Notes under the pieces: model-generated
The model's database searches: none
What the model was told of the DNA's origin: nothing
Seen by the model: the letters and a program-made list of their open reading frames with translations, nothing else
Shown: positions 45,342-55,400 of the stretch, piece after piece
Numbering within the stretch: the stretch's first letter is position 1
Layout: each line of letters opens with the position of its first letter
From: Chitinophaga oryziterrae
GTDB taxonomy: Bacteria; Bacteroidota; Bacteroidia; Chitinophagales; Chitinophagaceae
Length of the DNA: 64,000 nt
Reading direction: 5' to 3'
Assembly (NCBI RefSeq): GCF_009758125.1
Contig: NZ_WRXO01000001.1
Coordinates: forward strand, 992,001-1,056,000
Program-made: the position numbers and the translations under genes

Positions 45342-45782
45342 TCTTTTGATTGGCATTTTTTTTAATCCTTCTTATTATGCACTAAATCATGTTTGTTATG
45401 AAAACGCGAATCGATAAATATTTCATTTTACAGGTTCCACTCTTGTAGAAGTGAAACCTGTGAAAATGAAATCCCTGTCCATTGAGTGTGCAAATTACAA
45501 CCCATCCATAGAACAGGAAAGAGTAGTTACGCGTATTTTCATGCGTAGATATACGTATTCAATTCATATATCATATAAAGTAGTTGAATACTTTAATATA
45601 TTTAAATATATGTCTCCGGTAGCTGTCATGGATCGGACTTTCCCGAAATCTTACAAATTTCATGAGTGCTGATACTCAGTATACTAAACAGTTCTGGCTA
45701 TTATTGGCACAATTTTTAATATTAGGTAATTCATAGTTATTTTAAAAATGCCAATTGTTAATTGCCAAACGTAACATTAGAA
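45342..45782. other. 441-bp intergenic region
   Basis: It holds the hairpin at 45420-45472 and otherwise AT-rich sequence. A 73-codon ORF at 45451-45672 begins inside the hairpin and has no protein-like features. The promoter of the following lipoprotein gene should lie at the right end, but no clear box was found. Confidence 0.5.
45420..45472. terminator. Long imperfect hairpin, possible terminator
   Basis: Arms of 22-23 nt (45420-45441 and 45450-45472) pair with one bulge and one mismatch around an 8-nt loop. There is no T-tract directly after it on the plus strand, but the arms are A/T-ended. It lies 79 nt after the MBL-fold gene. Confidence 0.6.
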
Positions 45783-46175
45783 ATGCCAGCAAGAGTTATT
45801 CTGTACAGCGTATTTGCCATCACGTTATTATTTGCCTGTAAAAAGGATGATACATCCCCTATGCCGGGATCTTGTTTTGCGGACAACATTACATTAACAC
45901 AAACGGAGTTTATTGACTATGCGGGTGCGCATAGCATATTCGTTGCAATGGATGCAAAGAATACTTCTTCAAAAGATTATGATGTGAGCAAAGGAGCTAA
46001 ACTGGTGAATATGAAGATTGTTATTACAACTACAGATGGTGCACAATACGAAACACATATTGGTCTTACAAAAACGTATATCCCTGCAGGCACTTCCACC
46101 TCTGCCATTATCTATGCAGAATATGGCGCTGGTAAAACTTACCAGGATTATAAAGTGATCACTTCCTGCGATTAA
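45783..46175 (+). CDS. Small lipoprotein, function unknown
   Basis: 130 aa from ATG 45783, which directly precedes the lipoprotein signal (ILYSVFAITLLFAC); a TTG 21 nt upstream is rejected. The mature part is a beta-rich domain of about 105 residues with two further Cys (SCFAD and the terminal SCD), perhaps a disulfide. It converges with the next gene with no bases between the stop codons. Confidence 0.72.
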   Translation: MPARVILYSVFAITLLFACKKDDTSPMPGSCFADNITLTQTEFIDYAGAHSIFVAMDAKNTSSKDYDVSKGAKLVNMKIVITTTDGAQYETHIGLTKTYIPAGTSTSAIIYAEYGAGKTYQDYKVITSCD

Positions 46176-46655
46176 TTATTTCGCTGCCCCAATGATAATA
46201 TCTGTTACCTGGAAGCAACTACGCGCAGGTTTCTTTTCTCCCGGTACTATTAATTTATAAGGCCCCTTTCCTTCAGGTAAAGGTTTACCGTCAACCGAAT
46301 CAGCTAAGATTACTACCCTGTCTGTAAAATTATTATCCAGTTCTGCTAAAGAGAATACTACTTCGTATCCGTCTGCACATTTCACCAGCATATACTTAGC
46401 GAGGTTTTTACCACGTAACTGCGCACCGGTGGTCACGCCTGCACTATCCAGTATCTCCGATACGGCTATACCTGAGTAACTATGGGCTTTGCCATCATGG
46501 TCATTAGCACTGGCTGTTACTCTTGTCATTTTTACCAGATAAGCGGGGGTTAATTGTAACGCATGTTTTACTTCTCCCTGCACTTTTACCTGTGCCTGTA
46601 AAGTATGTGAAGCAAAACAGGCAATAACAGCCAGGCAGCCATATTTTATAATCAT
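46176..46655 (-). CDS. Small secreted molybdopterin-oxidoreductase-like domain protein
   Basis: 159 aa from ATG 46655, which starts a signal peptide (MIIKYGCLAVIACF to LQAQ); a longer reading to 46742 is unlikely. The domain resembles the sulfite-oxidase/YedY cofactor-binding fold in short form: SYSGIAVSEILDSAGV, then VKCADGYEVVFSLAEL and KGPYKLIVPGEKKPARSCFQV. The Cys of KCADGY is not at the usual molybdenum-ligand site, so cofactor binding is uncertain. Confidence 0.75.
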   Translation of the reverse strand: MIIKYGCLAVIACFASHTLQAQVKVQGEVKHALQLTPAYLVKMTRVTASANDHDGKAHSYSGIAVSEILDSAGVTTGAQLRGKNLAKYMLVKCADGYEVVFSLAELDNNFTDRVVILADSVDGKPLPEGKGPYKLIVPGEKKPARSCFQVTDIIIGAAK

Positions 46656-47044
46656 AGAGATATTATTGGTCCTAAAAGTAGCCGAAAAAGGGTAAAAGGA
46701 ATAATGTTGCTTTTTGTATATACTTAATTTGTTGATAGACAAGTATAGTATTGTCAGTTGATAAAAGAGTGCTGATTGAGCTTGTGCAGATACAATCTTA
46801 AATCCTATATCCCTTCATCACTGAAAGTCCATTCCTTCGGCATTCTTTCAGCATTCCTATATCGTTTGGATATAGGAATGCCGGTAGAATGCTATAGGAA
46901 TGCTATAGGAGTGATAAAGGAATGATGATAGAATGCTAGTACTAGCGCGTGTTTTGCTCCTGTTAATTTGCTGTTTTTAATAAATTCTTAAAATAAGTGT
47001 AAGTTTCGGGCAGGTAGTGGTACTAATGAATAAACACTTGCAAC
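46656..47044. other. 389-bp divergent intergenic region with phased repeats
   Basis: It contains the 11-bp repeat array described at 46830-46946 and the promoters for the genes on both sides. No ORF of interest. Confidence 0.6.
46830..46946. repeat. Phased 11-bp degenerate repeats with central 12-bp inverted repeat
   Basis: Three left units of exactly 11 nt start with CATTC (46830-46862). Right of a 7-nt centre, six units of 10-12 nt carry the complement, consensus AGGAATGCTAT (46870-46940). The central arms 46851-46862 and 46870-46881 pair perfectly. The block ends in the palindrome GCTAGTACTAGC (46935-46946). Confidence 0.75.
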
Positions 47045-47941
47045 ATGAAAATATATATCTGTCTGAAAACCATTGTTATCTGTATAGTCCTCATCATCAC
47101 TGGTTTTACTTCTTCCTTTGCCCAGCAGAAAAAAGGGCTGCTTTGGGAGATTTCCGGTAAAGGTATGTCCCATCCGGCTTATTTGTATGGTACTATTCAT
47201 ATGTATGATACATCGGCATACCGTTTACCTGCCGCTCCTTTCGCCATTCTTGATAAAGTGAAAAAGGTATTTTTTGAACTGGATTTCGGTCATATTGATG
47301 CTGCTGAAATGATGAATGCCATGTACATCACCGATAGTACACAATTTATTGATAAACTATTGGATGCACCATCCCTGGCAAAGCTGAAACCATTAATGGC
47401 CGCTTCCCCCATATTGCAGATGCTGGGCGATAAGGCATATGCCATAAAACCCATTCTTTTATGGAGTATCATAGCAGGAGGTGATGGTAAAACGCCGTCT
47501 ATTGATATGGAACTGTATAAGGCTGCTATCGCGAAGAAAGATGCGGTAGGCGGACTGGAAACTGTGAAAGAGGAAATGGATGCGCTCAATACGATCAGCA
47601 TTCCGGCACAGGTACAGATGTTAAAAGATGCTATTCTGAAAGATATTTCTCCAAAGGAAAGTCTGGCCAGACTGACTGCCGTCTATACTAAACAGGATAT
47701 TGAAAACTTAATGGAGGACCTGAGCGAAGGTGCGATGGTTGATGCCAATTTCAATGAGTATCTGCTGGTAAAAAGGAATATTGTGATGGCTGACAGGATA
47801 ACTCCTTTGCTGGGTAAAGAGCCAGTATTGTTTTGCATGGGCGCCATGCATCTGGGAGACAAAACAGGCGTGATCGCATTACTGGAAAAGAAAGGATATA
47901 CCCTGAAGAACATCCCTTTTAATTTTGAGAAGAATGACTAA
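47045..47941 (+). CDS. TraB/GumN-family protein
   Basis: 298 aa with a signal peptide (1-25). The family motifs are LYGTIHMYD near the N-terminus and LFCMGAMHLGDKTGVIALLEKKGY at the C-terminus, the paired GxxH segments of TraB/GumN (Tiki-like) proteins. These are thought to be metal-dependent peptidases; the substrate is unknown. A small chimeric ORF overlaps its end by 8 nt. Confidence 0.9.
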   Translation: MKIYICLKTIVICIVLIITGFTSSFAQQKKGLLWEISGKGMSHPAYLYGTIHMYDTSAYRLPAAPFAILDKVKKVFFELDFGHIDAAEMMNAMYITDSTQFIDKLLDAPSLAKLKPLMAASPILQMLGDKAYAIKPILLWSIIAGGDGKTPSIDMELYKAAIAKKDAVGGLETVKEEMDALNTISIPAQVQMLKDAILKDISPKESLARLTAVYTKQDIENLMEDLSEGAMVDANFNEYLLVKRNIVMADRITPLLGKEPVLFCMGAMHLGDKTGVIALLEKKGYTLKNIPFNFEKND

Positions 47942-48212
47942 AGCTGAATTTCTGGACCATACTATGCCGCACCAGGGAATCATTTATAAAGTTGTCAATA
48001 TTTATGCGGAGTATAAAGAGGATAGAGAAGACCTGTTACAGGAGATCTGGTTGGCTACACATAAGGTCCCTTTATACTGGATGCTGGGTGCGATCCTGTT
48101 GTCCGGCATAAGCTTTTATTATTTGAACGTATGGTATCTGCATAAAAGGTTTGGGAAAAGAATGCTGGAATTAAAGTTACTGATCGCAGAATTTAATGAG
48201 CCGGACAATTGA
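47934..48212 (+). pseudogene. Chimeric remnant: ECF sigma N-terminus joined to a membrane-protein C-terminus
   Basis: 92 aa from ATG 47934. Residues 1-37 (HQGIIYKVVNIYAEYKEDREDLLQEIW) match the start of region 2 of an ECF sigma factor. Then the sequence changes to a membrane helix (about 45-64) and a basic tail, as in membrane proteins often encoded right after such sigma genes in Bacteroidota. Region 4 is missing. An internal deletion joining two adjacent genes is the simplest reading. The ORF is still open and overlaps the TraB/GumN stop, so a small protein may be made. A terminator overlaps its end. Confidence 0.7.
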
Positions 48213-48227
48213 TTGTCCGGCTTTTTC
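48199..48227 (+). terminator. Rho-independent terminator overlapping the chimeric ORF end
   Basis: AGCCGGACAAT (48199-48209) pairs with ATTGTCCGGCT (48212-48222), followed by TTTTTC. The stop codon of the chimeric ORF lies in the loop. Confidence 0.88.
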
Positions 48228-48298
48228 ACCTCTGAAAATGAACAGTTGGCCTCATTTGTTTGTTTTCAAAATGAAAAATCCGGAAGTTGCGGGGGCAT

Positions 48299-49330
48299 AT
48301 GTTCAAAAAGGGGGGCAAATATTTACTATACCATGTATTGGGGAGCATCGCGTTCCTGGTATTACCGTTACTATTATCTCCAAGGCCACCGGAAGAAGTA
48401 GGCTTTTGGTCGCGTCCCACTATCCGGGATTTTACAGGAAATCTCCTGATGTTATTCGTTTTTTATCTCAACTATTACCTGCTTATTCCGGCATTTTATT
48501 TTAAGAAAAGGTATATCAGCTATGCGTTCTGTATGCTTACGGCATTGCTGCTTATTTGCTTGTTACCCTCCCTTATTACAGGTGTTGTACCCTGGAGTGA
48601 TCATCAGCCCATGCACCTTGCTGATGGGATGCCGCCAAGGCCTGCCGGTAGTCGCTTCGCCGAAGAGATCAGGCATCAGGTTTTTCTCTTTTTCATCGTG
48701 ATCCTGTCTTCCGCCTTACTCAGGGTAAGGGAGCGCTGGTTCCAGGCTGAAACAGCCCGTTATAACGATGAACTCACCCATCTGAAAGCACAGATCAATC
48801 CTCACTTTTTATTCAATACCCTGAATAGCATTTATTCCCTTGTCCTGGCCAAAGACGATGGCGCTCCTGATGCCATTGTAGAGTTGTCGGAGCTGATGCG
48901 GTATATCATTAAAGATGCAGATAAACATGAAGTATTGCTGGAAAAAGAGCTGGCTTATCTCAATAATTACATTGCTTTACAGCAATCCCGTCTGGGCAGG
49001 ACAGTCAGCATTGTGTATGAGACAGATGTACTTCCCGGAGCTAAAATGATAGCCCCGTTGATTATGATCTCTTTTATAGAGAATGCATTTAAGTATGGGG
49101 TAAATCCCGATAAGGAATCTGTGATTACGATCCGATTACAATTGAAACAGAATATATTCAGTTTATTTGTTGTCAATAAAAAAGTGACAAGAGCGCCCGT
49201 GGATGGAGATGGGATAGGCATAGAAAATACGAAAAAGCGCCTGCAACTGTTATATCCTTCCAGGCATGAGTTACAGATAGTGGACAATGATATTGATTTT
49301 TCAGTGAACTTAATAATGCATCTGACATGA
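48299..49330 (+). CDS. LytS/YehU-type membrane sensor histidine kinase
   Basis: 343 aa from ATG 48299; a TTG 12 nt upstream is rejected. Four membrane helices (about 10-140) form the sensor, followed by the His_kinase domain with QINPHFLFNTLNSIYSL and a HATPase region (IENAFKYGV, GDGIGIENTKKRL). It phosphorylates the LytTR regulator whose gene overlaps by 4 nt. Confidence 0.93.
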   Translation: MFKKGGKYLLYHVLGSIAFLVLPLLLSPRPPEEVGFWSRPTIRDFTGNLLMLFVFYLNYYLLIPAFYFKKRYISYAFCMLTALLLICLLPSLITGVVPWSDHQPMHLADGMPPRPAGSRFAEEIRHQVFLFFIVILSSALLRVRERWFQAETARYNDELTHLKAQINPHFLFNTLNSIYSLVLAKDDGAPDAIVELSELMRYIIKDADKHEVLLEKELAYLNNYIALQQSRLGRTVSIVYETDVLPGAKMIAPLIMISFIENAFKYGVNPDKESVITIRLQLKQNIFSLFVVNKKVTRAPVDGDGIGIENTKKRLQLLYPSRHELQIVDNDIDFSVNLIMHLT

Positions 49331-50025
49331 TAAAGGCAATTGCGATAGATGATGAGCCACCAGCGTTGCAGGTGCTGGAGCGTTATTGCAGCAGAACAGA
49401 TCTGATCAGTCTGGAACGGGTATTTACCAGTACTGTGGAAGCGCTCAGATACCTGGAGAAACATGTAGTAGATTTGCTATTTCTGGATATTCATATGCCG
49501 GCCATTTCGGGAATCGATTTTTATAAGTCCTTGTCCAGGAAGGCGATGGTAATTTTTACAACAGCTTACAGCGAATATGCAGTAGAAGGATTTAATATGA
49601 AAGCGGCTGATTATCTGTTAAAACCATTTCAATACCCGCGTTTCTTACAGGCCGCCATGAAAGCAAAGCATCAGTTTGATTTATTACAACAAAGTGCGGA
49701 TACCGGGTTAGAAGGATATTTAGTCGTACATTCAGGTTATAGTCTGTTACAAATAGCATTATCTGATATTCTTTTTATCGAAGGACTGGATGACTACCTG
49801 AAGATTCATTTAAAAAGGCAGCAGCCTGTAACGGCCAGGCTTACACTGGATGATATTTTAGCACAATTACCGGCAAATCATTTTGTACGTATACACCGAT
49901 CGTACATTGTTTCTCTTAGTAAAATAAATAGGTTACAAAACAGGATTCTCACCATTAATGGGGAAGAAGTAATCGTCGGAGCAAATTATGAGCAGAATTT
50001 TTTAAAGTACTACACGCAATTATGA
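49327..50025 (+). CDS. LytTR-family response regulator
   Basis: 232 aa. Receiver 1-115 (AIDDEPPAL, Asp in LLFLDIHMPAISG, Lys in LLKPF) and LytTR DNA-binding domain 135-230 (DILFIEGLDDYLKIHLKR, FVRIHRSYIVSLSKI). Partner of the kinase just upstream. Overlaps the next small gene by 4 nt. Confidence 0.95.
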   Translation: MIKAIAIDDEPPALQVLERYCSRTDLISLERVFTSTVEALRYLEKHVVDLLFLDIHMPAISGIDFYKSLSRKAMVIFTTAYSEYAVEGFNMKAADYLLKPFQYPRFLQAAMKAKHQFDLLQQSADTGLEGYLVVHSGYSLLQIALSDILFIEGLDDYLKIHLKRQQPVTARLTLDDILAQLPANHFVRIHRSYIVSLSKINRLQNRILTINGEEVIVGANYEQNFLKYYTQL

Positions 50026-50228
50026 AAGAAGCGTTATTACACATGTTATTCGTAGGAGTGGTACTGTTTGCCGCTTCCTACCTGAAAAAAGACAATAATA
50101 GAGGCACAACAACAGGGCTGGCTACGCAGGTGCAGACAAGCATTGACAGTAGTTTTCAACGCAAGGCTGATGCTGCACCCGCACTGGCGCTGGTGCGGGA
50201 TACCATTAAACTGCCGCGCCGGAAATAA
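50022..50228 (+). CDS. Small membrane or secreted protein coupled to the LytTR pair
   Basis: 68 aa. Residues 5-20 form a hydrophobic segment (LLHMLFVGVVLFAASYL), followed by a polar tail ending in KLPRRK. No family recognised. Its ATG overlaps the stop of the regulator gene (ATGA), so it is translated with it. It could be a signal or feedback peptide of the pair; this is speculation. Confidence 0.68.
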   Translation: MKEALLHMLFVGVVLFAASYLKKDNNRGTTTGLATQVQTSIDSSFQRKADAAPALALVRDTIKLPRRK

Positions 50229-50644
50229 CCAACTCCATCTGAATATCACAGCGTTCATACGGAGTGCTATGCCCTGCTATCTTTCAAAGCCCCCACTTCT
50301 GATATCGGTGAATAACCGGTTCAGGGCCGTATTGCTTTCTAAGTAAATCGTACGTAATTTTAATGCCTGTGTTTTTCAGACCCTTTTTTAATAAATGCTA
50401 AATAAATTAGCATGATCCTCATGTTAAGCCAGATTTTCATATCACTAAGTTCGTTCAGGAAAATATAAGTGGTACGGATTAATATAATGACGTAATGGAG
50501 GGAAAAAATAATTATAATAATTAATTTTTAATGATTAATTTGATAATCAAAGGGGGCTGATTTCACCTAAGCCAAAATCGATCAAAGCAGCTAATCAACC
50601 AGGGCCCGGTGTGCCTGTAATTTATATCACGATATTCTTGTTCC
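50229..50644. other. 416-bp intergenic region upstream of the PUL sigma factor
   Basis: AT-rich sequence with a 7-bp inverted repeat ATGCTAA/TTAGCAT (50395-50401, 50407-50413). It should contain the promoter of the FecI-type gene, but no full consensus was found. Confidence 0.45.
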
Positions 50645-51187
50645 ATGAATCACAATCCAGATACAGAGCTGGTTGAGCGATTGAAGGCAGGAGACGTATC
50701 CGCGTATGATGCTTTCTTTTTGAAGTACTACAAGTTGTTATGTCTGAATGCATATTGGTTCCTGCACAATGAGCAGGAAGCAAAGGATATTGTTCAAACG
50801 TTCTTCCTCGACATATGGGATAAAAAGTTATATCTTGGTTTTAACGGAGATGTAAAGGGGTACCTGCACACAGCCGTCAGGAACCGCTGTCTTAATTATA
50901 TTAAGAAACAGAAAGTCTACCTGGAAAAACAGGAGACCTTCTCGCATATGCAGGAAGATACCTTTACGATTAACACAGATAGCATTCCCGATTACTATAA
51001 ACAATTGCGCGCCTCACTAAATGATATGGGTGGACAAAAAAGAGTAGCTATTCAAATGGTATATTTACAGGGCAAAAAATACCAGGAAGCAGCAGATGAG
51101 ATGGGTATCAGTATCAATTCCTTCAAAACGCATCTCAAAAATGGATTGAAGGTATTGCGTCACGCATTTAATAATAAAGACCATTAA
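50645..51187 (+). CDS. ECF RNA polymerase sigma factor, FecI-like
   Basis: 180 aa. Region 2 has NEQEAKDIVQTFFLDIWDKK (about 44-63) and region 4 has GKKYQEAADEMGISINSFKTHL (about 140-160). It is the first gene of the sigma, FecR, SusC, SusD array and is released by a signal passed from the SusC N-terminal domain through FecR. Confidence 0.95.
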   Translation: MNHNPDTELVERLKAGDVSAYDAFFLKYYKLLCLNAYWFLHNEQEAKDIVQTFFLDIWDKKLYLGFNGDVKGYLHTAVRNRCLNYIKKQKVYLEKQETFSHMQEDTFTINTDSIPDYYKQLRASLNDMGGQKRVAIQMVYLQGKKYQEAADEMGISINSFKTHLKNGLKVLRHAFNNKDH

Positions 51188-51189
51188 CC

Positions 51190-52296
51190 TTGGAACATCA
51201 ATATGAACAGGCTTTAAGGTTATACATACAAAAGCTGACGGGTAACTTATCTGCAGCAGAGGAAAGCTATGTACATAAAATGCTGGCAGAAGATGCCGCC
51301 TTCAGGGAAATATGGTCATCCCTGGAAAAGGAAAGCATCTCCCTTAATACAGAAGAATACCTTAATAAGATAGATGCAGCAGCCGGTTTACAGGAACTTA
51401 AACAACGGCAGACCGTAAACCGGATTTTCCCCTGGAAAAGCGTGGCTGCAGCTGCTGTTGTACTTATAGCAGTAGCTTATTTCCTGTTCCCGCGCGGCAC
51501 CAATAAACAGCAGATAGCGCAACAAAAGATCTCCAAACCACAACAGATAAGCCTCTTAACCGGTAATGGTCAATCCATTAGATTAGATACTACCGGTACT
51601 ATCGCGTTGGGCAATGCTACTTTAAATACCAGCGGGGGTACATTAAAATACACTTCCGCAGATACCATACAGAATACTTTGCTGGTCCCTGCCGGTAAGA
51701 ACTATAAACTCGTTTTGTCCGATGGCTCCGAGGTGTGGCTGAACGCTGCCACCCGTTTACGCTTCCCTTTCCATTTCGCAGGTCCATCCAGGGAAGTATA
51801 TATTGACGGGGAAGCCTATTTTAAGGTCGCTAAAGACGTTGATCGTCCTTTTATCGTCCATACACCCCTTACGAGGGTAGAAGTGCTGGGAACGGCCTTT
51901 AATGTCAATACTTATCAATCCGGCCAGGTACAGACCGCCCTGGTAGAAGGCAGGGTCATTGCCCGCAGTGCCAATGGCGAAAGTCAGGACCTGCGCCCTG
52001 GCTATAAAGCAGATTACCAGCAGGCCAAAGGATTCACCACCCGTCCCTTTGACGAAGAAGAGGTGCTCTCCTGGATGAATGGCGTTTATTACTTCCATAG
52101 CATGCCTTTAACCGAACTGGCAGGCCTGGCCTCCCGTTTTTATGGTATCCATATCACATTAGATGAAAAGAAATTTGCAGGCGTAGCCACTACAGGCCTG
52201 ATGGACAGGAACAAGCTCAATGACTTCCTGAACGATCTGCAAACCACCGCTCATATCACTTACCAGTTATCTGGTGATGAGCTGTACATTAAATAA
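51190..52296 (+). CDS. FecR-type anti-sigma factor
   Basis: 368 aa with TTG 51190 as the apparent start, 2 nt after the sigma gene; the next in-frame ATG would remove the first 27 residues of a normal N-terminal domain. One membrane helix (about 79-98, after FPWKS), FecR domain (VPAGKNYKLVLSDGSEVWLNA, YIDGEAYFKVAKD, EVLGTAFNVNTY) and DUF4974 ending DELYIK. It bridges the SusC signalling domain and the sigma factor. Confidence 0.94.
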   Translation: MEHQYEQALRLYIQKLTGNLSAAEESYVHKMLAEDAAFREIWSSLEKESISLNTEEYLNKIDAAAGLQELKQRQTVNRIFPWKSVAAAAVVLIAVAYFLFPRGTNKQQIAQQKISKPQQISLLTGNGQSIRLDTTGTIALGNATLNTSGGTLKYTSADTIQNTLLVPAGKNYKLVLSDGSEVWLNAATRLRFPFHFAGPSREVYIDGEAYFKVAKDVDRPFIVHTPLTRVEVLGTAFNVNTYQSGQVQTALVEGRVIARSANGESQDLRPGYKADYQQAKGFTTRPFDEEEVLSWMNGVYYFHSMPLTELAGLASRFYGIHITLDEKKFAGVATTGLMDRNKLNDFLNDLQTTAHITYQLSGDELYIK

Positions 52297-52423
52297 TTTA
52301 TCTCTCCCGAAAAAAATCGTTTTAGCGTTCACCCGTTTTCCATGTTACGTTGTAGTTGTATTGAAAAGCAGTTTTAACAGCTTAATGCTACACCATCGTA
52401 TAACTTTTAAATGATCAACCAAA

Positions 52424-55400
52424 ATGAGAAAAAGTGTACGCCATTGCCACCTGGCTATGCGGAGAGGTATACTATTATACCTTCTGCTGGGCTTAGGCTT
52501 TATTGCAAAAGCGCAGGATACTCCGCTCCAATCCACGGTTACGGTAACAGGCCACGACATTTCCCTGTTACAGATTTTTCAGTCCATTAAAAAGCAGACA
52601 GGTTTCACACTTGTTTACAGCAACCAGCTATTAAACGATGGCGAGAAAGTTGACGTCAATTTCAACAAAGTACACTTACAGGAAGTGTTAGCCTCCCTGT
52701 TTAAAGACAGGAACATCAGCTACGAGGTGAAAAACAACCGCATAGTGCTTGATAAAAAAGCACCTGAGGCGGCCAATACAACCCAATCTGTAAAAGAGGG
52801 AAAGCAGGAAAGCCGGATAGTAAAAGGACAGGTAATGGACGGGGAAGGGCACCCGCTACCCGGCGTAACAGTGTCAGTCAGGGGAACAACTAAAGGAGTG
52901 ATCACAGATGAACTGGGTGTATTCTCTATCGCCGCTTCCAACGATGATATATTGAGGGTGGCCATGATGGGGATGAACCCGGAAGAAGTTAAAGTGCGGG
53001 ACCAGAAAACACTGAAGGTAACTTTAAGTGAAAAAATAGATAAGCTTGATGAAGTGGTGGTAGTAGGGTTTGGCAGCCAGAAGAAAGTAACTGTTACGGG
53101 TTCTGTGTCTACTGTAAACATGGATGATATGAGAACGCCTGTACGCTCTCTGACCAATGCGCTGGCGGGAAAAGTCGCCGGTATAATATCCATGCAGAGC
53201 GGTGGCGGTGAACCGGGTTACGACAATCCTAATTTTACCATTCGTGGTATAGGCACTTTCACGGGTAGTACTTCTCCGCTGATCATTGTAGATGGTGTAC
53301 AACGCGACGATGTGAACAGTACTTATGGTGGTGCTTTTAATAATATAGATCCGGAAGATGTACAGAGTATCTCTTTATTAAAAGATGCGTCTGCTACTGC
53401 AATATATGGTGCCAAAGGTGCCAATGGGGTGTTGATCATCACCACTAAAAGAGGGGTGGCCGGAAAACCTAAGGTCTCAGCGAAAGTAGAATCAGGGGTG
53501 AATGGTCTTACCAGGCTGCCTAAGATGCTGGATGGCGTAAATTATATGAAGCTATACAACGAGGCAAGAACAAACGATGGCAATTCCGCTACCTATTCCG
53601 ATGAAGTGATCGAAAAAACTGCCAGCGGTCTGGACCCTTATCTCTATCCCAATGTAAACTGGATCAATACTATCTATAAAGATCTTACACCCATGACCAA
53701 CGCCAATGTGAATATAAGCGGTGGGGGAGAGTCTATGAGATATTATGTATCCACCTCTTTTTACAACCAGGACGGTCAGTATAAAGTGAAGAACCTGAGC
53801 GGATATAATCCTAATCTTAATTTTAAAAGATACGATTTCCGTACCAATGTTGATCTGAATGTAACGAAGACAACAGTGTTGTCTATGAATATTGCCGCTA
53901 TGCTGGTGAACAGCCGGTATCCGGGTACTTCTGCCGGTAATATATGGTACGCTGCATATGCTACCAATCCTATTTCTTTCCCCGTTAAATATCCTGGTAA
54001 TTTATGGGCAGGCCCCAGGAATAATGGTGGTGCCAATCCTTTCAACCTGGTCCAGAATCTGGGATACAGCACAGAGTTCAAACCTTCTGTGCAGTCTGTA
54101 GTAACACTGAACCAGAAACTGGATATGATCGTACCGGGATTAACCGCAATGGGAAGGTTTTCTTTTGACACCTATGGTGAATTCAATACCAGCAGAACAG
54201 GGTATAATGACCTCTGGTATGCGGGTTCAAGAGATGCTTCCGGAAATCTTGTGTATGAACGTGTAAGGACGGGCAGCACTTATCTTGGCTATGGCACTTC
54301 ATCTTCGGGTGAACGTATTATGTACCTGGAAGGTAATATTGCTTACGATCATGCTTTTGGGAATCACACTTTCGGTGGATTAATAGTAGGTACAATGCGC
54401 AACAGGGTGAGAGGTGCTGCACCGGACCTGAAATCGGCTATTCCTTACCGTAATCAAAGTATGGCAGGCAGGATCACTTATTCCTTTAAAGATAAATACC
54501 TGGCAGAATTAAACGTAGGGGCTACCGGATCTGAAAACTTTGAAGCAGGTCACCGGTGGGGATATTTTCCAGCTGTATCTGCAGGTTGGGTAATCTCTAA
54601 AGAAGCCTTCTTCGCACCATTAACACATACGGTAAGCCTGCTTAAAATAAGAGGTTCCGTAGGCTCTACAGGTAATGACCAGATAGGGACCCTGGAGGGC
54701 GGCGACAGGTTCGGCTATCTTACTTATATCTCTGGTGCAAATGGTATTGTTTTCGGTACTTCTCCTGTTGGTTATGGTGGTATATCCGCTACTGTTATCG
54801 GTACACAGAACCTGACGTGGGAAAAATCCGTTAAAACCAATGTAGGTCTTGAAGTGGGATTATGGAATAAATTAAGTCTGACGATAGATGCCTTCAGGGA
54901 TAAGAGATCGGAGATATTAATTAACCGTCAGTCTATTTCTTCTATCGCAGGTTATAGTGGATTAAAAATCTATACCAATATGGGAGAGATGAAGAACATT
55001 GGTATTGATGGTAGTTTTGAATATGATACGCGTATAGGTAAAGATATCACGCTACGCGTTTTTGGTAATATCACCTATGCTAAGAATAGAATTGTTTATG
55101 CAGATTATCCCAAATATCTATATACTTATCAGCAACCTGAAGGTCACCGGTTTGGTGAATATATGGGTTATGTAAGCAAAGGATTATTTGTTGATCAGGC
55201 TGATGTGGATAAAAGTCCTACACAAACAAGGACCGTATTTCCGGGAGATATCAAGTATGAAGATTTGAACGGAGATGGTGTTATAGACAGTAATGACAGA
55301 ACTTACTTAGGTAAGTCCTATTTCCCTACCTGGTCTTATGGTTATGGGTTTAATTTCGGTTATAAGAAGATCTCTCTTTCCGCTGTTTTTGCAGGCGTAG

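Noticed and set aside
45451..45672. 73-codon ORF after the MBL-fold gene
   Set aside because: It begins inside a hairpin arm, has no signal or domain pattern and no sensible start context.
46830..46946. Possible CRISPR array
   Set aside because: Units are only 10-12 nt, degenerate and inverted around a centre, with no spacers and no cas genes.
48196..48504. ORF between the chimeric remnant and the LytS gene
   Set aside because: It is a shadow of the kinase gene in another frame and crosses a strong terminator.
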